A DNA stretch of 64,000 nucleotides from Prosopocoilus inquinatus (Eukaryota; Arthropoda; Insecta; Coleoptera; Lucanidae), in contig JAYKNF010000013.1 of the NCBI GenBank assembly GCA_036172665.1, positions 248,001-312,000 on the forward strand. The letters are read 5' to 3'. Under the pieces are notes generated by a model. That model was not told where the DNA came from and did not search any database. It saw only the letters and a program-made list of their open reading frames with translations. A program made the translations under genes and the position numbers. Position 1 is the first letter of the stretch, and every line of letters starts with the position of its first letter. Of this stretch, positions 34,522 through 45,200 are shown piece after piece.

Positions 34522-37500
34522 TGGCAAGATTTTTGTCCCATGCAGCTGCAAGATCCTATGCAAGTAAGTTTGTTTTTTTTACAACTACACCATTTTGCTA
34601 TACAATCTGCAACATTACACAGTTATGAGGAGAAAAGCATTTTAACATTATTATTAACATATATGCATACCTTTCTTACATTTACACGTTGTTAAAAATG
34701 ATGTCACTTTGGGAAAACATGGAAGTGTTTGAAATACTGCAATAATTTGATTGTCGCTTAACTTCCATCCATATTCATTGTAATCTGGTAAATCCTGGAT
34801 TGGTTGTAGGGAATTTAACCAAATGTAAGTTTGATAGTGGGCACGAAGGCAATGTTGATAAAGGCTGTCTTCTGTTGGGGGGAGTTTGTCTAGAGTTTTA
34901 GATGCAGCTAGTAAACCTCGCAAATGATTGATTGAATATATATCTTCGTTCGATGTATAAAGTTTCAGGACAAAATTATGTGCATTTGTGAATGCTGTTC
35001 GGTTCCATGTGTCCCCAAAATTATTCAAAAGCTCATGAAAAGTTACGTATGTTTTCCAACAAGTTTTTTTTCCCCAAACCAGCAAATTGACTCGTTGTAT
35101 CACACCCAGTCAGCGCGTGAAAAGCTGGTAGGTTCTTAATCAGGCTTTGTTGGTCAAAATTAATTTTATTTATAGGAATAAACCGAACGCTTCCTTTTTT
35201 GCCAGCCTTCATCCACATCTCAGGAATTAAATGTTCCCTAAAATATACGAGAAGTACTAAAACATCAGTATCATTGCACTCAATAATGCATTTGTTATAG
35301 CCAGCCTTTTTCGCTGATAGAATGTGAAGTAAAATTCTTGTATCTGCTTCCTCATGATTTGAAATCAACAGGTCATCTTCCAGGAAAAAATTACTTCCAT
35401 ATTGATAAACATCAGAAAATCCACCATTTGTTACAAACTCTACTTTTTCTTTCTCTGAATATTGTAATGTCTCATTGGACAGAAAATTGGTCAACTGGAT
35501 TTTATTAAACGTTGAATGAATAAACAGATTCCACTGATGAGGCAATGGAACATTTCCGGTATTGATGATTTTACTTATTGAATCGTTACCACCTCTCTTT
35601 ATTCTAGTTGCATTTTTTATGGAGAATTCTTTATAATGATCTAATACTAGGTCTATGCGTTGCGATTTGTGTTCATTTTTGAAGATTATTTTTGAGAAAA
35701 TTTTGGAATAATCACCAAACGTTTTAGCATTTAATGGTTTACCTAATTTCTGAACCATAGACATGCCGTCAATTATGTGACAAATTTTGTCATCATTATC
35801 CCTTTTAAGAGTACTGCTCTTCTGCTCTGTACTGTAACTTTCAATGATTTCCCCCAGAGCACTTTTATTGGACGGGGTAGCTAACATATCATTTGCTACA
35901 AGTGCCAAGGGATATGTTGTTAGTTCATGTTTAAAAATTTCCTGATAATCTATATCTCTTCCCATCTCTTTTGCCGCAAGTAGACGCTGTACAATTTCTT
36001 GACCTTGCATGCGAGTTTTGCCTTTGTGTTTGCTTGCAGGTTTTGGGCTTTCTAATTGTAATTTGTTCAAATTTTTCTTCTTCAGTGGTTTATAAAAGTT
36101 CTCGGTATCGATAATGTTGATAAAATTTGTCAATGCTTCTTCTCCAATTTCGCATGCATTCAGAAGTGATCGTTCCATTGTTTTCCTGAAAATAGTGTTT
36201 GTAGATATGCATAACAAATTATCTTCAATGTGAGAAAACACCTGGAATAAATTGAATTGATCCTGTAAAGCTAAGACCGATTTTTCGTCGACCAACATTC
36301 TTTGTGGACCAGTTTCAACATTCTGACTTAAGCTCTGCTTTTGATCGTTGACTGAATTAATAAAGCTGTCTACCATTAAACCGATTTCATTAAAACTTAA
36401 AAACCATTCGTCAAGTCTTGTGCTGTTTTTAGTCAGTCCCACAATTCCACCAGCATTTTTTGAACTTTTATTTACATGTTCTAAGGCCTGATCTACTGAG
36501 ATCGTATTGAAAGCTCCCGGTAAACGTCTTATTACAAAATTTCCACTTGAAAATTCTTCATGAACTGCAGGCGCATCATATGGCAGATTCAACATATCTA
36601 GTAAATAAATTGATGCCCATCTTGCATAATTGTTGTGATCAAAAGCAAAAAACCAAGGCAACATTCTCCTGAGACTCTTTAAATGAAGATCCCAATTTCC
36701 TGATCTTTCACTGTATAAAAATTCCAGTAATATTTCTACTAATTCTAAGTATATAATTCAGTACTTAAAAGTAGGGGATTGTCCATCAATGAATTCATTC
36801 AAAGAAGAAGTACAATTTTCAATTGAAGAAGTTATTAAAGTGAATTCATTATGGAAGTTTTTCTTCTCTTCAATACTATTACAAAGCTCCATGCAGATTA
36901 ATTTCGCTAAATTCATTGTATGAATGGCATCACTTTTAGAGTTTTCCAACCACTTCTCGAAAAATGTTAAGAGAATTCTTAACAAACTTTCGTATGTGAG
37001 CTTATGAGCCCGAATGCCTTTGTTCCATTTCTTACCACCAAAAATTCCCAAAACCGTGGCTTCACCATATAATTGACTCTCTAACCATACGTCTTTTAAA
37101 CCAGAGTTCTCCATAAACTGACCAATCACCTTTAAAAAGTTAAGCATAATGTGAAATCCTCCCATTCTGATTATGAAACATGTTTCTTCTTTTTTCAGCC
37201 ATTGTATTTCTTTGGCTTTGCAATATAACGCTTGGTCAAAAGTGACAATTACATGATCAACATTCAAGGAATGAGCTATTTTGCTACATCTTTTCAATAC
37301 AGTCCATATGGTATCGTAATCCGACGCAACATATGGTAAAAGGGGAAGGTATCCATATGATGTTACGTTCGAATCCGGATTGAATAAAATCTTATGAAAA
37401 CCTGACCATTGCGGTACAATTAACTCATTGAACGATTTATTAAGTGTTCTACATAAAGCCCAAGCCATATTGTGATTTCGGATAAATTTCTTATCTTTTT

Positions 37501-39249
37501 CTAGGAGAAAAAGGAAGTTTTTGTTTCTAACAATTGGTTCAGGTTTAGTCGACGTATTCATATTTATATGTCTTAAATGATGAAAATTATTAGGTATTTC
37601 TAGTTTAACTTTGTATGGAAGTAGTGTATGACTTTCGGAATGTATTTCAGAATTTGCGGGTCCTTGTTGAAATGCTACCATTTGGGTAGCATGAAAAGTA
37701 GGAGACTTGTCCAAAGTTTCTTCCAGAATGTCAATGTTATCAGCAGCAAACTGGATTATCCTTTTAGGGACAAGTTGTGTTGGAATAAAAGTGGAATCAT
37801 TTTTCACAAATTTAGTAATTTCTTCTTGAGCGATGGTATTGCGTATAGTTAAAACGTCTCTGTACGATATAGAATGACCGCACTGATGTAGAATCTCAAT
37901 AATCTTTTTCGATCTTGTCTGTTGGTGGACCATAATACCTAGACCTACGTGTTTTGGCGTTAGTAATTTACTTTTGGAATATGTGAAAATAATATCTTGG
38001 CATAGGGATAAAATTGTACTGTCATTTGCTTGAGTGGACGAGTCTTCGTGAGACACTAAAAGGTTAACTATCCAAATTAAGCTTTCGGGAATGTATTTTT
38101 TAAAATCGCAAATATTCAACGTTTTTAAGTCTGATCGAGTAGGAATATTATCTATTTCTTTTCTTATATGGCTCACAATTTTATGAAGAACTGAATATTC
38201 GGAATGCCCTTGAATTAATGGTTCTGAGCCATCAGGTGTACTTTCAATGAAGTTATGAAGGGCTTCATCCTTAGATACTCGAGATGATATTATGACCTGT
38301 GATCTATTGGCTTTTCGCGATTGAATTATGTTTATTGCATTTCCAAAATGTGTCTTCAATTTTTTCACTACTTGACGCTTAGATAATTCTCCTCCTAAAT
38401 CAATATATCTGTTGTAAATTGAGCTCACTGAGTATCCTTGTTCTTTATTAAGGCCTTTTTCCAATTCTTTGTACAGTTTAGTTTCCGGTGAATCTTCTTC
38501 AACACTGGATTTACCTGACGATGTAGATGATGAAATTGCTGATTTCGATTTTGTTACATTTGACCAAGAAGTCATTAAACATGGAAGGTGATATTTAGCT
38601 TCCATAGCAATAAGATCATTGTGCCCTAAACGTTTTGCAAGTACTTCATTTTCCCTACATATACGTTTGATTTTTGCTTCCATATTAGCTGTGAGAACCT
38701 GCGACACCTTCACCACGTTAGATCTTTTCTGACAAAAAATACATTTGGATACGTCAAAGAATCTCTTGAAAGTGGATGTTGTTAATAACTGAGAAGTTAC
38801 TTCTTTTTCTGAGATTTCTTCTGAAGACATTTTTGCCTCGGTCCTTTTCAAAACAGAAATATTCTTTTTACTTGTGAAACTGGAGTAACAGTTCTTGTGC
38901 CACCAGAGTAAAGTTTTGTCGCCTTCGCAAACTTTTTTTATTGATTCTTTTAGGTCTAAGTTAACAACCCCTGCTACACTTTCTCTAACAACGAGTGAGA
39001 GATTGAGTGTTTTTAAACTTTTTTCTGTAGCATGCAATAAAGTACCTAGGGAACCTTGACAGATTAAACACCTTTTCAACTTTTTTTTCCGATTTTGATG
39101 GCTGATTCTAATTCACTATCTGAACTCGTACTCGTACTACCTAAAAGATCGTTTTGTCTCAAAATTTGCGATTGATTACACAGTTATTTGAATAATTATA
39201 TTATAATGATACTACTTCTATATTGCATATGATACTCACTTTCGTCCAT
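34437..39249 (-). CDS. Zn-motif + FEN1/XPG-like (PIN-like) protein, near-intact
   Basis: Inferred exons: 39249-39240 (ATG; donor GTGAGT), 39140-34671, and 34606-34437 (64-nt intron, GTATGC...GCAG); about 1,550 codons. Order of motifs: an N-terminal Cys/His region (CLICQ, WHKNCY, CIFCQ, YHLPC), a long middle part (LHLKSLRRMLPWFFAFD at ~36690), then NHEEADTRILLHI (~35355), NDTDVLVLLV (~35270) and AFHALTGCDTTS (~35120). A Cys-rich tail CxxxxCxCKK...CxxxCxC lies in exon 3. The EAD / DTD / GCD series matches the acidic residues of FEN1/XPG-type nucleases, so a structure-specific or transposition-related nuclease is a reasonable guess, not proven. Three lesions: an A8 run at 39081-39088, TGA at 36760-36758 where Trp is expected, and an A8 run at 35064-35071. 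Similar proteins occur as multicopy uncharacterised genes in animals (recalled, not checked). Confidence 0.7.
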
Positions 39250-39384
39250 GTTTCGGAAGAAATCACAATTTATTATGTAGTTCAAAACCAACTTAACACT
39301 ACAATACAAAACACAACCCTGCATAAAAACCTACAAACCTTTTTCGTTAACTAACGGCAAATGTCAATTCAAAACACTTTTGAT

Positions 39385-41236
39385 ACAATACAGTTTAGAC
39401 TTCTACGAAGGTTTCTACCTCCGTCTTTGAACCAGAGAGTATTTTACAGTCGGATAGTGAATAATGTTTCATATTTTTTAAATCACTACTAACAATTCTT
39501 TTAATTATAAGTATAATATTTCGAAGTAAGTACTCGATTTTAATAAAAAATAATATTTTGTGTTTTGATTTATACCTACAAGGGAGCTTCATTTCAATTC
39601 AAATTTGACATTTCATAGCACTCGTGATGTAGGTACGATATTTTATTTATTATCACTTTAGATTTTCAAAATTTGCGCCGTTATTGGTAGGGCTAGAGGA
39701 GCTGTAGGGTGAGAGAGGGTGATGCGGCGGCCTCCGCAAGGTCACGCGTCAGACTTATGCATCGCTTTACATTTAATAACTTTTGTCGTTTATTATTGGA
39801 TGTAAAATTATAAAAATAAGACCATCTTAATCACAAACTATATACCTATACTTTTTTAAAATTCCATTTTTTGATCAGACTTACCATTTTCGAGATAATC
39901 GTTGATATGTGGCCAAAGTCATAAAATTGAATGAATTTTTCAGCAGCTTCGAACGGAGATATCGGCGTTTAAAGTGTGCGTAGCGCCATAAGAGCAATAC
40001 TTTTCAAAAACGGTTTTCATTTTTTTACAGACAAACGGCTACAAAATCTAGCAAGGAAAAAATATCAAAAATTTGTATTATTCCTAACCTATCCATTATT
40101 ATAAGTAACTCGAAAATTTTGAATAGTGCCCTTTTGCACAGGACGATCATTGGACGAATTTTACTGGATGATATAAAGGGCATAAGCTTTAATTTGCCAC
40201 AGGTCTCAGCTTTTAGTTTTGAGAGGCCCACAGAATTGTTTTTTAAGCGACTTTCGGGGCTCCGTGCACTCTACTATAAGTAAATCAAAAATATTGGAAA
40301 TAATACACAAATTGTTGGTTATAATATTGGCTCAAAGTTGTTCTCGGCTATTATTTATTAGTAATAACTTTCTATTGTGTCTCAGTAATAACATATTTCC
40401 CTCGATATAACAATTTTTTTTATTAACTTCTTGAACTGTCGTTTTTTTTTATTATCAAAAATATTTAATATGTCTGAGTTTGAATATTTATTTTTAGGTT
40501 CTTCGTAGCGATTAAATTGTGTTTTTTTAAATTCCTACGAGACGGATTATTTCAAAAATAATAATTTCTCTAGTTTTCATAGCCCACTATTTAAAAACAA
40601 TACCGAAAAATGGAAAAAAATAGGTATTAAAAAGAAATCATCGATAACGAGTAAAATATAAGAGATAGGTATAGGGAATGCTAATACATGACGAAAGAAC
40701 ATTTAATCCTGAGTCACATGGTATAAAAATATACTAGGCGTTCCATTTAAAAAACATAACTTTTCGACAATTGAAATTAGTTCGAATAGATGTTACTTTT
40801 CAACCAGCCTGTAAGCAATCAAGTGCAAAACTGGACATGATCTGAAAGAATGTAACTGTAGCCTACTACAGGCCAAAACTGGGCATTATGGTTTTTGCTG
40901 CACAAAGATGGCAGTATCATAACCAAGGTTCTGCAAGTCTGAGTTATTTTTAAAAAATGAAAATATCTCGGAAACGGTTAATTTTTCTTGTATCACAGGT
41001 TGTACAAAATATTTTTAGAATCTTATGAAGATTTCAAAAATTCATTAAAAAATGGGGTATTCCATTTAAAATAAGAAAGTTGGCAGCAACTTCCGGTATA
41101 AGTGGAAATGTCCGAAAATTTAAAATATTATACTTTGATAGACCATCATCGTTAACTTATAACTGTAAAATGTGAAACAGGGATTCAAAGGAAAAGTTCG
41201 TAAACTTTTAATGAAAGGGTTGCCTGAATCTCCCTG
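39385..41236. repeat. Right terminal inverted repeat of the giant element
   Basis: Counterpart of 32771-34521. Its inner end (39388-39475, plus strand) repeats the last ~25 codons of exon 3 including the ILQSDSE end and stop, now without an upstream gene and with an internal stop. 40300-40680 is the most diverged part relative to the left arm. Confidence 0.85.
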
Positions 41237-41778
41237 TATACATTTGGACCCCAAATTAATTTTCTCTAAATAATTTTTAAGTAAAGAAAAGTTTCCGAGA
41301 TATTTGTATTTAATAGTACAAGTTCTTATACGTGTCGATAAACCAGGGGATCCAACCTTTTTTTTAAACCACCCACTCCTTACAATAATAAATTTAAATA
41401 ATATTAAAAAAACAGCAAGTGTAGATATACTAATAATGTTACATGTAGATATAAAATTTTGTTAAATCGTGCCAATTTATTATTCTGTTTATCTTTATTT
41501 TATTTTATTTTTTAATAATACCTCAATCATCTTTTTTCTTTTCTTGATTGGATTTCAGTTTGGTTCTCTTTTAATCAAATTCAATTAAAAATTTGCTAAT
41601 GTCTCGATTCGATTTTGATTTTATGTTAATTTAATTTTATAGAATTTTTCTTTTAGCCTCATCTTAGTCAACGATCGTTTTTTTTAAATTCCTTAATCGA
41701 CTTTATTTCATTTAATTTTCAGTATGATCAATTGAACCAGTTTTGTTTTTTCTTTTAATATATAAAAAATAAAATAAA

Positions 41779-41781
<3 letters not shown>

Positions 41782-41821
<40 letters not shown>
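41782..41821. repeat. (TA)n microsatellite, left
   Basis: An uninterrupted TA run next to the 3' end of the Penelope-like element. A matching run at 43155-43180 borders its truncated 5' end, so the insertion went into or created a (TA)n tract. Confidence 0.9.
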
Positions 41822-41823
<2 letters not shown>

Positions 41824-41879
41824 TGTAGTATTCTTCCGGGTAGTACTCCGCGTTGAGTTCTCTAAAGAACTATTTGTCT

Positions 41880-41926
41880 TCTGACAACGTTTCGGCAAGG
41901 TCTCACTTGCCATCTTCAGGTCTTCG
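41880..41926 (-). ncRNA. Hammerhead-like motif at the Penelope-like stop codon
   Basis: On the minus strand: stem I GAC (41922-41920), core CUGAAGA (41919-41913), stem II GGCAAG/CUUGCC, GAAAC (41893-41889), GUU, then GUC as stem I partner. The UGA stop of the upstream protein (41918-41916) is part of the core. Penelope-like elements are known to carry hammerhead motifs in their terminal repeats. Stem I is only 3 bp before a mismatch, so activity is uncertain. Confidence 0.55.
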
Positions 41927-43155
41927 CTGCTGCTTGCCTGCTTCTGCTCCTCGTTGTTACTCGAGTCACAGTGGCTTCTGGTCGCGCTGGTGGTGGTTTA
42001 AGTACCGTGTTGCGGTCACGCGTCGTTACGCTTGGTGGTTTTTCCGCTTGACTTCTTGTTGTTGGTTGATTGGGTCGTGCCTGTTGACTGCTTTCTCCTA
42101 ATCCTGATGGTCCGGGGTTCGCTGGTTTCTGGCTTCGGGTTACTGGTCCTCGACGGTCGGTGGATTTTCGGATCACTGGCCTCCAGGTGGGTGGTAGTCG
42201 TAAGGCATCATCTCTGGTGTTTAAGTTCATCTGATGTTTCTCGATTTCTATCGCTTCTCGGATGATGCGTTTGGTCTTGTGTTCTACGCTGGCAATTGTT
42301 CTGGTGTTGTCGAAATCTATTTTGTGTGAAGTCGCTTTTACGTGTTGTGCCAATGATGATGTTTTCTCGTCCTTCTCGACGGCCTTTCGATGTTCTTCTC
42401 TCCTGACGCTTATTTTTCTATTTGTTTGGCCTATGTAGACCTTGTCGCAATCTTGACAGGGAATTCCGTACACGCCTTGGCTTTCCAGTTGTATTTTAGT
42501 TTTGACTGTTGGCAGGATGTTTCCAATTTTCTTGTCGGTGTTGAATGATGTCCGGATATTGTGTTTCTTGAGTATTCTGCTGATCTTCTCTGTTGTCCCT
42601 TTAACAAATGGTAGGCATGCTGTTCCTACTATATCTTTTTCCTCTTCCTGTGTCTTGGGTTTGCGTTGGTGTTCGGCTTTCCTGATTTGTTTGTCCTGAT
42701 ATCCATTTTTTATTAAAGATGAGCGGATTTTCTTCATTTCTTCTACCTTGTTTTCTGAGTCAGCCAATCTTTGGGACCGGGTGACGAGGGTCCTTACCAC
42801 TGATTGCAATTGTGCTGGATGGTGATGTGATTGTGCGTTCAGGTACCGTTCCGTGTGGGTTGGTTTTCGGTATACGGAATGTCCAAGGCTTCCATCTGGT
42901 TTTTTCTTTATAAGTACATCGAGGAATGGAAGTTCGTTGTTTTCTTCGATTTCCATCGTGAACTTGATCTTCGGATGGATTTCATTCAGGTGTTGCAGAA
43001 ATCTTCGTAGTTGTTCTTCTCCATGCTTCCATATTATGAAGGTGTCGTCCATATATCTGAGCCACAGGTGTGGTTTGTGACTTGCGGTATCGATGGCCCG
43101 TACTTCGAAATCCTCCATGAATAAGTTGGCGATTACAGGAGATAACGGATTAACA
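41916..43155 (-). CDS. Penelope-like element: RT C-terminus + GIY-YIG nuclease
   Basis: The frame is open from the left edge of the (TA)n tract (~43155) to TGA 41918-41916. It starts inside RT with NPLSPVIANLFMEDFE, then LRYMDDTFIIW (the YxDD catalytic box) and a thumb region with LPFLDVLI and YRKPTHTERYLN. A linker rich in Lys/Glu follows. The GIY-YIG endonuclease comes next, with GVYGIPCQDC (a CxxC metal motif), KVYIGQTNRKISVRREEH. The last ~90 residues are Pro/Arg/Thr-rich. Penelope-like elements use target-primed reverse transcription with the GIY-YIG domain as nickase. The N-terminal RT half is missing (5' truncation at the microsatellite), so the copy is not autonomous, though what remains is uninterrupted and looks young. 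Confidence 0.9.
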
Positions 43156-43180
43156 TATATATATATATATATATATATAT
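43155..43180. repeat. (TA)n microsatellite, right
   Basis: Borders the truncated 5' end of the Penelope-like element; see 41782-41821. Confidence 0.9.
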
Positions 43181-43528
43181 CGTCCTGTCTTGTTTGACGA
43201 TCGTCTTTTGTTTTTTATTCGATTTCTGGTAAAAAATAAGATGATAAATTAGTTGCAATTTGCGTTCAATTTTTTATATTTATTCTGCTACGCCCCCCTC
43301 TGAAGACTTAAGCGTCCCCCCAGGGGGGCGCGCCCCACAGTTTGGGAAACACTGTATTAATTAAAGACGTAGATAAACGCTGGTAAAATTTTCCTTATTA
43401 ATGAACATAAATAATATTAAGTAACAAAACAGACAAAGTCTTTGGATATTTCAACATTATTTTAGAAATAAGGTCGGCAACGATGCGGTGCACTGAGAAT
43501 GTATCACTACGGTTACCAAGGTCTGATT

Positions 43529-44885
43529 TAGAGTTGTGTCGTTCATGAACGATTGAGTTGTTTCGAACGAATCTTTTGAGTAAAGATTCGTTCATTTCGT
43601 TCGTTCGTTCGCGAACGAATCTTTTCGAACGATTTGATTCAGATGAACGAAATGAACGATCACGCTGAACCGTAGCTTCCAATATTATTCCTGCATTTTT
43701 CACGTATTTTAATAATGAAAATATATTATTGTATTATACACTGTGAACGTCTAGAGTGGAATAATCCATATAAATAAGTGCTAGATCATCTGCAGCTAAA
43801 ATCCTCGGACAGGTAAACCTATTTTTATTAGCGCGAATATTTTTTTAAAGTTATCTTTTTTTTCAACCCCCACCCCTTTCCACAATGACGTCATCGACAT
43901 TTTTTTTAATAGCACGCCCCCAATTTTTTTGCAGATTTGGATAGATTTTAAAATTCTGATTTCATCAATATGCATAATTTGACATTCGCACTGTCGGTAC
44001 CCGAGAAATTAATTACGAAAGATACACACAAAAAATGGAGGTTCCACGGAAGAAAAATTATCAAGATCTGTCAAATTTACTTTATGATACTTTTTATCAT
44101 TTATTTCAACTAAGGCGTTGAAACAAATGATTATTTGCAGGTTCGTGCATCAGTTGTTCATTTGTCTCAAATAAACCGTAGAAAATTTTCCATTTTTTGT
44201 TTTTCTTTCGTAATTAATATCTCGGGTACCGTCAATGCGATTGTCAAATTATGCATATTGATGAAATCAGAATTTTCAAATCTACCCAAATCTGCAAAAA
44301 AATTGGGGGCGTGCTATTAAAAAAAATGTCGATGACGTCATTACGGAAAGGGGTGGGGGTGCACTTATTTATATGGATTATTCCACTCTAAACGTTCACA
44401 GTGTATGTATTTTAATAATGAAAATATATTATATGAATCAATCATCCTGTATCTTTTTATATTTTTGAAGAAAGAATAAAATTACTTATTATAGCACAAT
44501 ATATTAGCGATCCATTCCGATTCTTTCGACTCGTTCATTTCGTTTATCTCGTTTATTTCGTTCATATCGTTCATCGACTCAAAGATTCGTTCGTTCGTTT
44601 TTTAAGAACGAATCTTTTGAGTCGTTCATACTAATAATAGGTGTATTCTTTTTACCGAAAAACTCACTTCAACTCAAACGTCATTTCCGTTCGCGCGAAT
44701 AAGTAAGTTTGAATATGTATTTCAACCTGGCAACCAATAGGAGTGCACGAGTGGCAAGGTAGAACATCGAAATCACAATTCATACTTACTTGTTCATGCC
44801 AACGTTGTATCTAAGTTGAGATGAGATTTGTGGCAAAAAGAACACGCCTAATATGAACGATTCGTTCGTGAACGACACAACTCTA
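43529..44885. mobile_element. hAT-type element with GAACGA arrays
   Basis: Ends TAGAGTTGTGTCGTTC (43529) and GAACGACACAACTCTA (44885) are flanked by GTCTGATT (43521-43528) and GTTTGATT (44886-44893), an 8-bp duplication with one mismatch. Both subterminal regions are packed with TCGTTC / GAACGA words (43550-43660, 44525-44630). No transposase remains. A second element (43739-44403) is nested inside. Confidence 0.82.
43739..44403. mobile_element. TA-flanked MITE nested in the hAT element
   Basis: CACTGTGAACGTCTAGAGTG (43739) mirrors CACTCTAAACGTTCACAGTG (44403), each bordered by TA. The arms pair through GACGTCATCGACATTTTTTT, CACGCCCCCAATTTTTTTGC and CGGTACCCGAGA; the left arm has ~80 extra bases. 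The bases outside both ends (TATTTTAATAATGAAAATAT at ~43704 and ~44410) are also direct repeats. Confidence 0.8.
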
Positions 44886-45200
44886 GTTTGATTGATGTCT
44901 AATATGAGACAATACAATTTGCAGTGTAATATTTTGAATGTCACGTTTTTCGTGATAAACAGAAATGATTCATTCAACGAAACAATGAACAATGAACTGC
45001 GTCTTGATATTGCACAAATAATAATGATAAGAAAGGAAGCACCAGACGATAAGAAAAAAGTATTGAGGCAAATACACTGCTCCAATAAATTAACGCACCA
45101 CGCAATAAAAAAAGAAAATTTCGATTTTTTATTCAAAATTTATAGTAACTGACATTGCTATGAAATAGCTAAGCATACGAGGTTCATTTTCCAACATTTA

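Larger units (their letters stand above)
32771..41236 (-). mobile_element. Giant 8.47-kb TIR element carrying a nuclease-like gene
   Basis: The outer ends CAGGGAGATTCAAGCAAC (32771) and its inverse ending ...TGAATCTCCCTG (41236) are bordered by TA on both sides. Terminal inverted repeats span 32771-34521 (1.75 kb) and ~39385-41236 (1.85 kb). They match in long blocks (e.g. CACGCGTCAGACTTATGCA, GCGCCGTTATTGGTAGGGC, GATGGCAGTATCAT) with substitutions and indels, so they are not freshly made. The 4.9-kb unique centre is filled by one minus-strand gene. This is the plan of an autonomous cut-and-paste element, but no DDE transposase is seen, and I do not recognise the superfamily. Confidence 0.8.
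41344..43354. mobile_element. Possible hAT-type repeat hosting the Penelope-like insertion
   Basis: CAGGGGATCCAACC at 41344 and GTTTGGGAAACACTG ending at 43354 (preceded by GGGGCGCGCCCCACA) look like the two ends of a hAT MITE family. The flanking octamers do not match well, so pairing of the ends is uncertain. The Penelope-like element sits inside, between two (TA)n tracts. Confidence 0.35.

Noticed and set aside
34429..34695. Plus-strand 88-codon frame starting MEHYSLSDCK
   Set aside because: It is antisense to the inferred exon 3 and intron 2 of the giant element's gene; the minus-strand reading is supported by splice sites and a Cys-rich tail.
35060..35075. Programmed -1 frameshift at A AAA AAC in the giant element's gene
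   Set aside because: A -1 shift leads to a stop after six codons; the continuing frame needs +1, so a homopolymer indel is more likely.
42032..43080. Several plus-strand frames across the Penelope-like region
   Set aside because: They lie opposite the clear RT/GIY-YIG frame and have no own motifs.
44892..45152. 86-codon plus-strand frame next to the hAT element
   Set aside because: Overlaps the element's outer flank, has a minus-strand counterpart of similar length and no recognisable motif.
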